From contig CAWDUX010000002.1 in assembly GCA_963805605.1 (NCBI GenBank), positions 3,038,001 to 3,102,000 of the forward strand: 64,000 bases of DNA. The letters are read 5' to 3'. Shown piece by piece: positions 51,311 through 60,065 of the stretch (position 1 is its first letter; every line of letters begins with the position of its first letter). The notes under the pieces are model-generated. The model saw nothing but the letters and a program-made list of their open reading frames with translations. It ran no database searches and was not told the DNA's origin. The position numbers and the translations under genes were made by a program. This stretch comes from Actinocatenispora sp963805605. Its GTDB lineage: Bacteria; Actinomycetota; Actinomycetes; Mycobacteriales; Micromonosporaceae.

Positions 51311-52628
51311 ATGGGGACCCAACGGATCCTGGTCGTCGGTGGTGGTCATCTCGGTCTCTACTGCGCCCTGCGACTGTCCAGCCGGATGCGCGCCGGCGAG
51401 GCGCAGATCACCGTGGTCGACCGGTACTCGCACATGACCTACCAGCCGTTCCTGCCGGAGGCGGCGGCCGGCAGCATCGAGCCGCGGCACGCGGTGATCC
51501 CGCTGCGGCGGGTGCTGCGGCACTGCCGGATCGTGGGTGGCAGCGTGACCTGCATCGACCACGCGCAGCGCGCCGCGTGGGTGCAGCCGCTGATCGGGCC
51601 GCCGCGGGAACTGCACTACGACCACATCGTGGTGGCGCCCGGTTCGGTAGTCGCGGACCGCGCCGATCCCCGGGCTGGCCGAGCAGGCGGTCGGGTTCCA
51701 GAGCATCGGTGAGGCGATCTGGCTGCGCAACCGGGTGCTGGAGCGGCTCGACGTCGCGGCGGCCACCGACGACCCGGCGGTCCGGGCCCGCGCGTTGACG
51801 TTCACCTTCGTCGGCGGCGGGTACGCCGGCATCGAGGCGCTGGCCGAACTGGAGGACATGTCCCGGGACGTGATCCGCTACTACCCGGAGCTGTCGATGA
51901 CGCAGATGCACTGGGTGCTGGTGGAGATGGCGGACCGGATCATGCCCGAGGTCGACCGGGACCTGGCCGAGTACACGGTGCGCGAACTGCGGGAGCGCAA
52001 CCTCGACGTACGGCTCAACACCCGACTCGAGTCCTGCGTGGACGGTCACGTGCGGCTCTCCGACGGCGCCGAGTACGACTGCGACACCATCGCCTGGACC
52101 GCCGGGGTGAAGCCCAGCCCGATGCTGCGCGACACCGACCTGCCGTTGGACGACAAGGGCCGGGTACGGTGCGCGGCGACACTGCAGGTCGTCGACGAGC
52201 ACGGCACCGTACTGGCCGGGGCCTGGAGCGCCGGTGACAGCGCCGCCGTACCGGATCTGACCAAGGACGATCCGGACGCGCTGTGCGGGCCTACCGCCCA
52301 GCACGCGGTACGTCAGGCGCGCCGGCTGGCCGACAACATCCTCGCGGTGCTGCGGGGTTCCCGGCCGGTCGACTACCGGCACGCCTACGCCGGCAGCGTG
52401 GCCAGCCTCGGCCTGCACAAGGGCGTCGCCCAGATCTACGGGCTGAAACTGCGTGGTTGGCCGGCCTGGTTCGCGCACCGGACCTACCACATGAGCCGGA
52501 TACCGACCTTCAACCGCAAGGTACGGGTAGTGGCCGACTGGACCCTGGCGCTGTTCCTGCGCCGGGAGGCGGTGTCGCTGGGTGAACTGCACCAGCCGCG
52601 CAGCGGTTTCCAGCACGCCGCCCGCTGA
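51311..52628 (+). pseudogene. type II NADH dehydrogenase-like gene with a frameshift
   Basis: The coding sequence is split in two frames. From the ATG the first 113 or so residues give the FAD site (V-V-G-G-G-H-L-G-L-Y-C) up to V-V-A-P-G-S-V. Then the frame changes at about 51647-51650: the sequence GGTTCGGTAGTCGCGG contains one base too many, and the +1 frame continues as S-R-T-A-P-I-P-G-L-A-E-Q-A-V-G-F. The second frame holds the NAD site (F-V-G-G-G-Y-A-G-I-E) and the C-terminus to the stop. In the first frame translation ends at 51712. Removal of one base restores a normal-length NDH-2. It may be a true mutation or a sequencing error. Confidence 0.82.
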
Positions 52629-52661
52629 GCGCCTGCCGCGTGCCCTCCGCCGGCGCCCCGG

Positions 52662-54614
52662 TCAGCCGGTGCCGTCGGCCATCCGGGCCAGCCGGGGCAG
52701 CAGCCACGGCGCGATGATCCGCTGCACCGCCTGCGGGGTGAAGTGCAGCCCGTCGCTGCGTACCTGCATCCCGCCGATCCGCCAGGTGAACGTGCCATCC
52801 GGGCAGATCAGCCGGTTCAGATCCAGTACGGGCAGCTTGTGCGCGGCGCCGACCTTGCGCAGCAGCCGGTTCCAGGCGTCCACCCGGGCCGGCTGGTCCT
52901 CCGGGTACAGGCCGCCGTCGGGGCGTTCGGCGCGGTGCGTGTACGGCGCGGTCAGCAACACCACCCGGCCGCCCCGGGATCCGACCGCCGAGATCGCGGT
53001 GTCGAGCTGTCGACCCAGGTAGGCGTCGTAGCCGGGCTGGCCGACGTGCTGGTAGTGCCCGTCCAGCTTGCGGTCCATCAGTTCCCAGCGGTCCAGCAGG
53101 ATCACCGAGACATCCGGATCGTCCCGGCCGGCCGCTCTCCGCCACCGGGCGGACCACCGGGTGCAGCCCGGAAGGTTGGTGTGCGGGCTGTCCAGTTCCA
53201 GGATGTCGGGCAGGGTGGCGATGCCGCAGCCCTGCACGGCCCGGACGGTGACGGTCAGACCCGGATGCGGCGGCAGGTAGGTGCCCAACGTCCAGGCCAC
53301 CGAGTCGCCGAAGATACCGATCCTCGGCTGCTTGCCGGGTCGGCGCCCGGGCCGGTGCACCGGGGCCACCGGCCGCGCCGAACCGTGCGGCACCACCACC
53401 GGGCTGCCGTGCCCACCGGCCGCGTGGATCGGCAGGCCACCGGGCGGCGTTGGCAACTGGGTGAACGACAGGATCCCCACGCACACCCCGGCAATGCCGG
53501 CGAGCGCTCCGGCGGGTGCCAGCCGGGATCCGCGCGGCAGCAGCCGACCATGTCGTACCGGCAGCTCCACCAGGTGGTACGACAGGGTCGCGACGGCCAG
53601 CGTCGCCGCGCACCGCACGCCGAACAGCGGTGCCCCGGCCAGTCCGGTACGGGCCGCGGTCAGGAAGACGAACAGCGGCCAGTGCCACAGGTACACCCCG
53701 TACGAGATGCGTCCGAGCGCCTGCAGCGGCGGGAGGGACAGCACCCGGGCGGTGGGCGAGCGCGGCGACAGGGTGGCGTGCGCGATGATCACGGCCACCG
53801 CGACGGCGACCGCCGCGAAGCCGCCCCGGTACAGCCAGGCGGATTCCCCGGCGCCGTGCGTGGCCGCCCAGCCGAGCGCGACCACGGCCGGTACGGTCAG
53901 CGCGCCGAGCAGCAGGTGCCGTCGGTTGTCGTCCGGCGCGGCGAGCCGACCCGCGAGCAGTACTCCGAGCGCGCAGCCGACCAGCAGCGCCACCGCCCGG
54001 CTGTCCGTACCGTAGTAGGCCCGGTTGGCGTCGGTGGGATGGTAGAGGAGTGCGGCCAGCGCCGTGGAGGCGACACCGCCGACGACGCAGGCGGTCAGCA
54101 TGGCACGCCGGCTGCCCCGCAGCGCCACCACGAGCAGCGGCCAGAGCAGGTAGAACTGTTCCTCGATGCCCAGCGACCAGGTGTGTTGCAGCGGCGAGGG
54201 CGCCGCGGTCAGCGCGAAGTAGTCGCTGCCCCGGAAGATCATCCGCCAGTTCGCCACGTACAGCAGCGCGGCCAGCGCGTCGCCGCGTACCGGCACCAGG
54301 TCGCCGGGGGCGAGCAGCCAGTGCGCCGCGATCACCACGGCGAGCAGCATCAGCAGCAGCGCGGGCAGCAGTCGGCGGGCCCGCCGACCCCAGAACCGGA
54401 CGAGCTGGATCCGGCCGGTACGGGCGCGTTCGACGATCAGCAGTGAGGTGATGAGGAAGCCGGAGAGGACGAAGAACGCGTCCACGCCGAGGAACCCGCC
54501 GGGCAGGAAGGCCAGTCCGCCGTGGAAGACCAGGACTGCGGCGACCGCGACGGCCCGGATCCCGTCGAGGGCGGGCCGGTGCGCGAACCCCGTCGGCTTC
54601 GACAGTTCAGACAT
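52662..54614 (-). CDS. OafA/YrhL-type acyltransferase with SGNH domain
   Basis: A 650-residue protein. The N-terminal acyltransferase_3 domain has about ten helices and the motifs R-A-V-A-V-A-A-V-L-V-F-H (catalytic His), D-A-F-F-V-L-S-G-F-L-I-T and R-R-A-R-R-L-L-P. The C-terminal third (about 430-650) is an extracytoplasmic SGNH domain with F-G-D-S-V-A (Ser) and D-G-L-H-F-T (Asp/His). Such fusions O-acetylate peptidoglycan or surface glycans. The ATG follows GAGGTG closely. It is divergent from the flavoprotein gene and lies at some distance from the polysaccharide locus, so a link is only possible. Confidence 0.9.
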   Translation of the reverse strand: MSELSKPTGFAHRPALDGIRAVAVAAVLVFHGGLAFLPGGFLGVDAFFVLSGFLITSLLIVERARTGRIQLVRFWGRRARRLLPALLLMLLAVVIAAHWLLAPGDLVPVRGDALAALLYVANWRMIFRGSDYFALTAAPSPLQHTWSLGIEEQFYLLWPLLVVALRGSRRAMLTACVVGGVASTALAALLYHPTDANRAYYGTDSRAVALLVGCALGVLLAGRLAAPDDNRRHLLLGALTVPAVVALGWAATHGAGESAWLYRGGFAAVAVAVAVIIAHATLSPRSPTARVLSLPPLQALGRISYGVYLWHWPLFVFLTAARTGLAGAPLFGVRCAATLAVATLSYHLVELPVRHGRLLPRGSRLAPAGALAGIAGVCVGILSFTQLPTPPGGLPIHAAGGHGSPVVVPHGSARPVAPVHRPGRRPGKQPRIGIFGDSVAWTLGTYLPPHPGLTVTVRAVQGCGIATLPDILELDSPHTNLPGCTRWSARWRRAAGRDDPDVSVILLDRWELMDRKLDGHYQHVGQPGYDAYLGRQLDTAISAVGSRGGRVVLLTAPYTHRAERPDGGLYPEDQPARVDAWNRLLRKVGAAHKLPVLDLNRLICPDGTFTWRIGGMQVRSDGLHFTPQAVQRIIAPWLLPRLARMADGTG

Positions 54615-54740
54615 ACCCACCTCATTGCTTTATGTAGTCTTCTAACTACAGTTGCTTCCTACCGGCGGGTAGTCTCCGACACCCCGGGAATCGCCCGACA
54701 ACTCCCGGCACGCCGCTCGCAGAACTGACAAGGTGTGCTC
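54615..54740. promoter_or_regulatory. divergent promoter/operator region
   Basis: An AT-rich stretch (54627-54660) between two divergent genes contains the palindrome TGTAGT-N6-ACTACA (54633-54650), an 18-base operator-like site. A second short palindrome CTACC-N4-GGTAG follows at 54659-54672. A repressor dimer could act on one or both genes. Confidence 0.45.
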
Positions 54741-56123
54741 ATGGCGGATGTTGAACAGGTCGATGTGGTCGTGATCGGGCTCGGCGTGGGCGGCGAGGAG
54801 GTCGCCGGCCGGCTGGCCGCCGCCGGCCTGTCCGTGGTTGGCGTCGAACGGCACCTGGTCGGCGGCGAATGCCCGTACTACGGCTGCATCCCGAGCAAGA
54901 TGATGATCCGCTCGGCCAACCTGCTCACCGAGGCCCGACGGGCGTCCGGGATGGCCGGAGAGACCGACGTCCGTCCGGACTGGACCCCCGTGGCCCGGCG
55001 GGTCCGCGACGAGGCCACCGACAACTGGAACGACCAGGTCGCGGTGGACCGGTTCGTCGGCAAGGGCGGGCGCTTCATCCGCGGCCAGAGCCGGCTGACC
55101 GGACCCGACCAGGTGACGGTACGACCCGTCGGTGGCGGCCCCGAGCAGGTCTTCGCCGCCCGGCGCGCCGTCGTACTCGGCGCCGGCACCGCGCCCAGCG
55201 CGCCGCCCGTACCGGGCCTGCGGGACACCCCGTTCTGGACCAACCGGGACGCCGTCGCGGTGACCGAACTGCCCGACTCGCTGCTCATCCTCGGCGGCGG
55301 CCCGATCGGCCTGGAATTCGCCCAGCTGTTCAGCCGGTTCGGGGTACAGGTGGCCATCCTGGAAGCCGCCGACCGGCTCCTGTCGGTCGGCGAACCGGAG
55401 GTGTCCGCGCTGATCGAACAGGTACTCACGCACGAAGGTGTGGAGGTACGCACCGGCACCGCGGCGCGGCAGGTCGGCTACGACTGGCGCGGCTTCACCG
55501 TCACCCTGCCCGGCAACACGCAGATCACCGCAGGGCGGCTGCTGGTCGCCGCCGGCCGACGTACCGGCCTGGCCGAACTCGGTGTGCAGTCCGCCGGCCT
55601 GGACCCGCAGGCCCGTTTCGTACCGGCCGACGACCGGATGCGCGCCGGTGAGCGCCTCTACGCCGTCGGCGATGTGACCGAGCACGGCGGTTTCACCCAC
55701 ATGGCCATGTACCAGGCGGATGTGGCGGTACGGGAGATCCTCGGCGAGGGTGGCTGGTCCGCCGACTACCGCGCGGTGCCCCGGGTGACCTTCACCGACC
55801 CGGAGATCGGCTCGGTCGGCCTGACCGAGGCGCAGGCCCGCTCCGCCGGGATCACCGTCCAGGTCGGGGTCACCGACCTGGCCGCGTCCGCCCGCGGCTT
55901 CATCCACAAGGCCGGCAACGACGGGCTGATCAAGCTGGTCGCCGACGCGGACCGGGGGGTGCTGGTCGGCGCCACGTCCGTGGGTCCCAGCGGCGGCGAG
56001 GTGCTGGCCGCGCTGACCCTCGCCATCCACGCGCAGGTTCCACTGGCCCAGCTCGGCTCCCTGATCACCGCCTATCCGACGTTCCACCGGGCGATCCCGG
56101 CGGCGCTCGCCGACCTGCACTGA
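54741..56123 (+). CDS. pyridine nucleotide-disulfide oxidoreductase (Lpd-like)
   Basis: A 460-residue flavoprotein. It has FAD motif V-I-G-L-G-V-G-G (about 11-18), the redox disulfide G-G-E-C-P-Y-Y-G-C-I-P-S-K (Cys about 44 and 49), NAD(P) motif G-G-G-P-I-G-L-E-F and FAD motif two Y-A-V-G-D-V-T. The C-terminal active-site stretch, His-Pro-Thr in dihydrolipoamide dehydrogenases, reads A-Y-P-T-F-H-R, so the His-Glu dyad is not conserved. It therefore may be a related reductase (quinone or mercuric-type) and not a true Lpd. AAGGTG six bases before the ATG fixes the start. Confidence 0.86.
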   Translation: MADVEQVDVVVIGLGVGGEEVAGRLAAAGLSVVGVERHLVGGECPYYGCIPSKMMIRSANLLTEARRASGMAGETDVRPDWTPVARRVRDEATDNWNDQVAVDRFVGKGGRFIRGQSRLTGPDQVTVRPVGGGPEQVFAARRAVVLGAGTAPSAPPVPGLRDTPFWTNRDAVAVTELPDSLLILGGGPIGLEFAQLFSRFGVQVAILEAADRLLSVGEPEVSALIEQVLTHEGVEVRTGTAARQVGYDWRGFTVTLPGNTQITAGRLLVAAGRRTGLAELGVQSAGLDPQARFVPADDRMRAGERLYAVGDVTEHGGFTHMAMYQADVAVREILGEGGWSADYRAVPRVTFTDPEIGSVGLTEAQARSAGITVQVGVTDLAASARGFIHKAGNDGLIKLVADADRGVLVGATSVGPSGGEVLAALTLAIHAQVPLAQLGSLITAYPTFHRAIPAALADLH

Positions 56124-56223
56124 TGCCGCGGGTGACGGCGGCCAGGCTGTATATACATCGGATGAACATCACAGAGTGGGATCCGACAGTGATGGGTCGG
56201 CCACCGATACGGTGAATTGCAGC

Positions 56224-56305
56224 GCCCGGATGGTGGAAGAGGCAGACACGACCGCCTTAAAAGCGGTTGCCGCAAGGCGTGCGGGTTCGAGTCCCGCTCC
56301 GGGCA
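56224..56305 (+). tRNA. tRNA-Leu (anticodon TAA)
   Basis: Acceptor arms GCCCGGA and TCCGGGC pair fully, with A as discriminator and no encoded CCA. The anticodon loop C-T-T-A-A-A-A carries TAA between perfect ACCGC/GCGGT stems. A class II variable arm (TGCCGCAAGGCGT) and the T arm GCGGG-TTCGAGT-CCCGC follow, as expected for tRNA-Leu. TAA-Leu codons (TTA) are rare in such GC-rich genomes; in streptomycetes the equivalent tRNA is BldA. Confidence 0.95.
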
Positions 56306-56454
56306 CCCCGTCGGTCAGTTCCGGTACCTGCCCCGCCGGGTCCGATCGCCGCTGCCGGTGCTGGTCGAGGCCCGGTACGCTGGATGCGAGCGGTGGTCGG
56401 ATCGACTCCGGGTGGGACGGTCCGGGCCACCGCCCCAGCCATGAGGAGGCGGCG

Positions 56455-57348
56455 TTGAAGAGCTCGAACCCGATGCTCAACCGCATGCTGCGCAACGCGG
56501 TACGCGACCGGGTGCCGGCCGGCTCGTCCGGCCAGTACGGCTACCAGCAGCAAGGTTACGGACAGCAGGGCTACCAGGCCGGCGGTTACCAGCAGCCCGG
56601 CTACCAACAGCCGGGCTACCAGCAGACCGGCTACCCGACGACGCCGGGCATGGTCGCGCCCCAGGTGCGTCCGATGACGCTGGACGACGTGGTGATCCGC
56701 ACGCTGGGTCTGCTCGTACTGACCGGTGTGGTCGGCGCGGTCAGCTGGCTCGCGCTGCCGAAGGTCGGTCCGATCGCCGGTGTGCTGCTCGCGGTCGCGG
56801 CCATCGCCACCCTCGGCATCGCACTGTTCTCCTGGTTCCGCCCGATCACCAACCCGGCCGTCATCTCCGCCTACGCCGTGGCCCAGGGTCTGCTGCTGGG
56901 CACCGTCAGCCGGGTCTTCGAGGCGTACTACCCGGGCATCGTGCTGCAGGCCGTGGTCGGCACGTTCGGGATTTTCGCCGGCATGACGGCGCTGTACAAG
57001 TTCAAGGTCGTACGGGCCACCCCGCGGCTGACCAAGTTCATCATCGGCGCGGTGATCGGCGTGGTCGTGCTGAGCTTCGTCAACCTGATCATGGCCGGTT
57101 TCGGTCACAACCCCGGCCTGGTCCAGTACGGCCCGACCGGCAAGGTCAGCTGGCTGCCGATCGTGTTCACCCTGGTCTGCATCGGCGTGGGCGCGCTGTC
57201 GTTCGTGCTCGACTTCGCCGCGGTCGAGGAGGGTGTACGCGCCGGCGCGCCGCTGCGCTACGCCTGGTTCTGCGCGTTCGGGCTGCTGGTCGGCCTGGTC
57301 TACCTGTACTGGCAGATCCTGCGGATGCTCGGCTACCTGCGGCGGTGA
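56455..57348 (+). CDS. Bax inhibitor-1/YccA family membrane protein
   Basis: A 297-residue protein. A strong GAGGAGG five bases upstream marks a TTG start. Residues 1-75 form a Gln/Gly/Tyr-rich tail with repeats of G-Y-Q-Q-P (three near-identical units), probably disordered. Seven hydrophobic helices follow from about 85 to the end, with the C-terminal R-Y-A-W-F-C and Y-W-Q-I-L-R features of the BI-1/YccA actinobacterial group. The family is proposed to conduct ions; role here unknown. The next gene overlaps its stop. Confidence 0.88.
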   Translation: MKSSNPMLNRMLRNAVRDRVPAGSSGQYGYQQQGYGQQGYQAGGYQQPGYQQPGYQQTGYPTTPGMVAPQVRPMTLDDVVIRTLGLLVLTGVVGAVSWLALPKVGPIAGVLLAVAAIATLGIALFSWFRPITNPAVISAYAVAQGLLLGTVSRVFEAYYPGIVLQAVVGTFGIFAGMTALYKFKVVRATPRLTKFIIGAVIGVVVLSFVNLIMAGFGHNPGLVQYGPTGKVSWLPIVFTLVCIGVGALSFVLDFAAVEEGVRAGAPLRYAWFCAFGLLVGLVYLYWQILRMLGYLRR

Positions 57349-57713
57349 CCACCGGCGAGTTGGCCGGCGCTCTGCGCCGGCTGGTCACCGGCACCGGACA
57401 CTGGACCCCGGCGGCGTGGTCGGCACCCGCCGCCGGGACGTCTTTGGACATCACCGCCGTCCGGGGTGACGCCGGGGCGCCGGTGGCTGTCCGCGCCGAG
57501 GTCGTACACGCGCTGGTGCAGCAGATCGCCGACCTGGCGGCGGATGCCGAGGCGTTGCCGCACCGGCCGGTACCCCGACTGGACAACGATCTGGCCCTAC
57601 CGGACCAGCTGCGGGTGGTCGCCGCGGATCTGATGGCCGCCGATCCGTCCGCACCACAGCTGTCCGCTGCGGATCATGCGGTACAGGCCGCCCGCCACCA
57701 GCTGTGGCCGTGA
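57345..57713 (+). CDS. hypothetical protein between BI-1 and GNAT genes
   Basis: A 122-residue soluble protein, GTG overlapping the previous stop as GTGA. It is Ala/Val/Leu-rich with helical periodicity (V-V-H-A-L-V-Q-Q-I-A-D-L-A-A-D-A-E) and the D-N-D-L-A-L-P-D-Q-L-R-V-V-A-A-D-L motif. I did not recognise a family. Overlaps on both sides place it in one operon with BI-1 and GNAT genes. Confidence 0.7.
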   Translation: MTTGELAGALRRLVTGTGHWTPAAWSAPAAGTSLDITAVRGDAGAPVAVRAEVVHALVQQIADLAADAEALPHRPVPRLDNDLALPDQLRVVAADLMAADPSAPQLSAADHAVQAARHQLWP

Positions 57714-58681
57714 CCGGTCCGGACGGCCCGATCCGCTTGGAACCGCTGCCGGCCCGGGAACAGGCAGCCTGGTCGGCGCTGGTGCGTCGCAGGTTCGTCA
57801 AGCACCGGGTGGTCTCCGGCTCGATGCCGGCATCCGAGGCAGGGCAACGGGTCGACCACATTGTCCGCGGGCTGCTGCCCGACGGCCCGGACACCCCGGA
57901 CCACCACATCCTGCGTGCCCGGCGCGGCTCGACCGACGTGGCCCAGCTGTGGGCGCGGGTACGGCCGGACACCGGCGAGGCGTTCCTGTTCGACGTTGCG
58001 CTGGAGCCCGGAACCGACCCGGCCGGCGTCGGCGATGACCTGATCGACGCGGTGGAGCGGTGGTCCTGCAACCTCGGCGCGACGCACCTGCGGGTGAACG
58101 TCTTCTGCCACGACGGGGTCACCGCATCGATGATCGACGGGCGGGGGTTCCGGCCGGCCGCGACCCAGATGCTCCGGCGACTGACCAGGCCGCCCGGCCC
58201 CGACGTGGGTCCCGGCCCGGTGACGCTGCGGCCGATGACCCGGGATGCGTACGAGGTCTTTCGCGCCGGCCAGGAGGTCGTCTACGCGGCCGAACTGGCC
58301 CGTTCGGGCACCGTACCGGAGGCTGAGGCCCGGCAACAGGCGGACGCGGAGATGGCCGAACTGCTGCCTGACGGCTGGGACACCCCCGACCAGCTGCTGT
58401 ACACCGGCTTCGTGGGCAGCGTGCCGGTCGGCTACCTGTGGCTGCAGGAGGAGACCGACTCCGCCGGTCTGCACGTCTTCGTCTGCGACGTCACCGTGTA
58501 CGAGCAGCTGCGCCGGCGCGGCCACGGCCGGACGATGATGCGAGCCGCCGAACGGATCTGTCGGCAGCGCGGCGCGGTATCGGTCCGACTGTCGGTATTC
58601 GGCTTCAATCACGCTGCCCGCGCGCTGTACGACCAGCTCGGCTACCAGGCCATCGAGGAGCTGTGCTGCAAGCCGCTGTGA
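57710..58681 (+). CDS. GNAT family N-acetyltransferase (tandem GNAT domains)
   Basis: A 323-residue protein with two GNAT-like halves. The N-terminal half (about 1-155) lacks a clear acetyl-CoA loop. The C-terminal half (170-323) has V-T-V-Y-E-Q-L-R-R-R-G-H-G-R-T with the R-x-x-G-x-G acetyl-CoA site and the A-R-A-L-Y-D-Q-L-G-Y end typical of the fold. GTG overlaps the preceding stop as GTGA; a GTG two codons upstream is an alternative. Substrate unknown. Confidence 0.87.
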   Translation: MTGPDGPIRLEPLPAREQAAWSALVRRRFVKHRVVSGSMPASEAGQRVDHIVRGLLPDGPDTPDHHILRARRGSTDVAQLWARVRPDTGEAFLFDVALEPGTDPAGVGDDLIDAVERWSCNLGATHLRVNVFCHDGVTASMIDGRGFRPAATQMLRRLTRPPGPDVGPGPVTLRPMTRDAYEVFRAGQEVVYAAELARSGTVPEAEARQQADAEMAELLPDGWDTPDQLLYTGFVGSVPVGYLWLQEETDSAGLHVFVCDVTVYEQLRRRGHGRTMMRAAERICRQRGAVSVRLSVFGFNHAARALYDQLGYQAIEELCCKPL

Positions 58682-58692
58682 CCGGCACGGCG

Positions 58693-58726
58693 CGGCCGGG
58701 GCGCGCCGATCGGCGCGCCCCGGCCG
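58693..58726. terminator. perfect palindromic bidirectional terminator
   Basis: A 34-base perfect palindrome with arms of CGGCCGGGGCGCGCCGA and its complement lies between the convergent GNAT and thiolase genes. It can form a 15-bp stem with a minimal loop on either strand. Confidence 0.78.
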
Positions 58727-58734
58727 GCAGGAGT

Positions 58735-59982
58735 TCAGGAGAGCCGTTCGACGATCATCGCCATGCCCTGACCGCCACCCACGCACATGGTCTCCAGCCC
58801 GATCTGCTTGTCGTGCCAGGAGAGGTTGTTCAGCAGGGTGCCGGTGACCCGGGCGCCGGTCATCCCGAACGGATGGCCGACGGCGATGGAACCGCCGGAC
58901 ACGTTGAGCTTCTCCAGCGGTACGCCCAGCTGCCGGTAGGACGGGATGACCTGGGCGGCGAACGCCTCGTTGATCTCCACCAGGTCCACGTCGTCGATGC
59001 TCATCCCGGCGCGGGCCAGGGCCTGTCGGGACGCCTCGACCGGGCCGAGGCCCATGATCTCCGGGGACAGCGCCGAGACGCCGGTGGACACGATCCGGGC
59101 CAGCGGGGTGAGCCCGAGTTCTGCGGCCCGGGTGTCACTCATGATCACCACGGCGGCGGCGCCGTCGTTGAGCGGGCAGCAGTTGCCGGCGGTGATCCGC
59201 CCGTCCGGTCGGAACACCGGCTTGAGTTCGGACACCTTCTCCAGGGTCGTACCGGACCGGGGACCGTCGTCGTGTTCGACCACGGTGCCGTCCGGGAGGG
59301 TGACCGGGGTGATCTCCCGGGCGAAGAGGCCGGCCTTGATGGCCGCTTCCGCGAGGTTCTGGCTGCGTACCCCGAACTCGTCCATGTCCTGCCGACTGAC
59401 CTGGTACGCCTCGGCCAGGTTCTCGGCGGTCTGCCCCATGGTGAGGTAGATGTCGGGCAGCTCGCCGTCCGACCGTGGGTCGCTCCAGTCCGGCTGTCCG
59501 CCCTCGGCGCGCCGGGCGGAACGTTCCCGCGCTGCGTCGAAGCGCGGGTTCTGCCAGCCGCCACCGACCAGCGCCTGGGCCTCCTCCGGCAGCATGTCGG
59601 AGTTGCCGCGGGCGAACCGGGAGACGCATTCGACCCCGGCGGACAGGAAGACGTCGCCCTCACCGGCCTTGATGGCGTGGAAGGCCATCCGGGTGGTCTG
59701 CAGGCTCGACGCGCAGTAGCGGGCGATGGTGGCGCCGGGCAGCGTATCGTAGCCGAGCAGTACGGCGACCACCCGGGCCAGGTTGAAGCCCTGCTCACCG
59801 CCTGGCAACCCGCAACCGAGGTAGAGATCGTCGATGGTGCCCGGGTCGAGTGCCGGTACCTTGTCCAGGGCCGCCCGTACGATGCTGGCGGCCAGGTCGT
59901 CGGACCGCAGGTCGCGCAGCGAGCCCTTCTGGGCCCGTCCGATCGGCGACCGCGCCGTTGCCACAATGACTGCTTCTGCCAT
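58735..59982 (-). CDS. acetyl-CoA C-acyltransferase (thiolase)
   Basis: A 415-residue thiolase. The nucleophile Cys is in R-Y-C-A-S-S (about 90). N-E-A-F-A (about 341), G-H-P-F-G-M-T-G-A-R (about 371) and C-V-G-G-G-Q-G (about 402) provide the other catalytic His and Cys. It would cleave 3-ketoacyl-CoA with CoA or condense acyl-CoA. The TANNNT box TAACAT six bases before the ATG suggests a leaderless mRNA. It stands alone; pathway not evident. Confidence 0.94.
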   Translation of the reverse strand: MAEAVIVATARSPIGRAQKGSLRDLRSDDLAASIVRAALDKVPALDPGTIDDLYLGCGLPGGEQGFNLARVVAVLLGYDTLPGATIARYCASSLQTTRMAFHAIKAGEGDVFLSAGVECVSRFARGNSDMLPEEAQALVGGGWQNPRFDAARERSARRAEGGQPDWSDPRSDGELPDIYLTMGQTAENLAEAYQVSRQDMDEFGVRSQNLAEAAIKAGLFAREITPVTLPDGTVVEHDDGPRSGTTLEKVSELKPVFRPDGRITAGNCCPLNDGAAAVVIMSDTRAAELGLTPLARIVSTGVSALSPEIMGLGPVEASRQALARAGMSIDDVDLVEINEAFAAQVIPSYRQLGVPLEKLNVSGGSIAVGHPFGMTGARVTGTLLNNLSWHDKQIGLETMCVGGGQGMAMIVERLS

Positions 59983-59988
59983 GCCGGC

Positions 59989-59994
59989 ATGTTA
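59989..59994 (-). promoter_or_regulatory. -10 box of probable leaderless promoter for thiolase
   Basis: On the minus strand TAACAT ends six bases before the thiolase ATG, which has no ribosome site. Confidence 0.45.
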
Positions 59995-60065
59995 CCGCCG
60001 GGTAGGCCATGCGGGTCGTCGGTGCGGGAAGTGTGGCGAGCTGCTCACCTGTACCCGCCGGTGGT

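Noticed and set aside
51640..51655. Programmed ribosomal frameshift in the NADH dehydrogenase gene
   Set aside because: No slippery heptamer, no stop codon at the shift in the first frame and no strong hairpin directly downstream; such shifts are not known for this enzyme.
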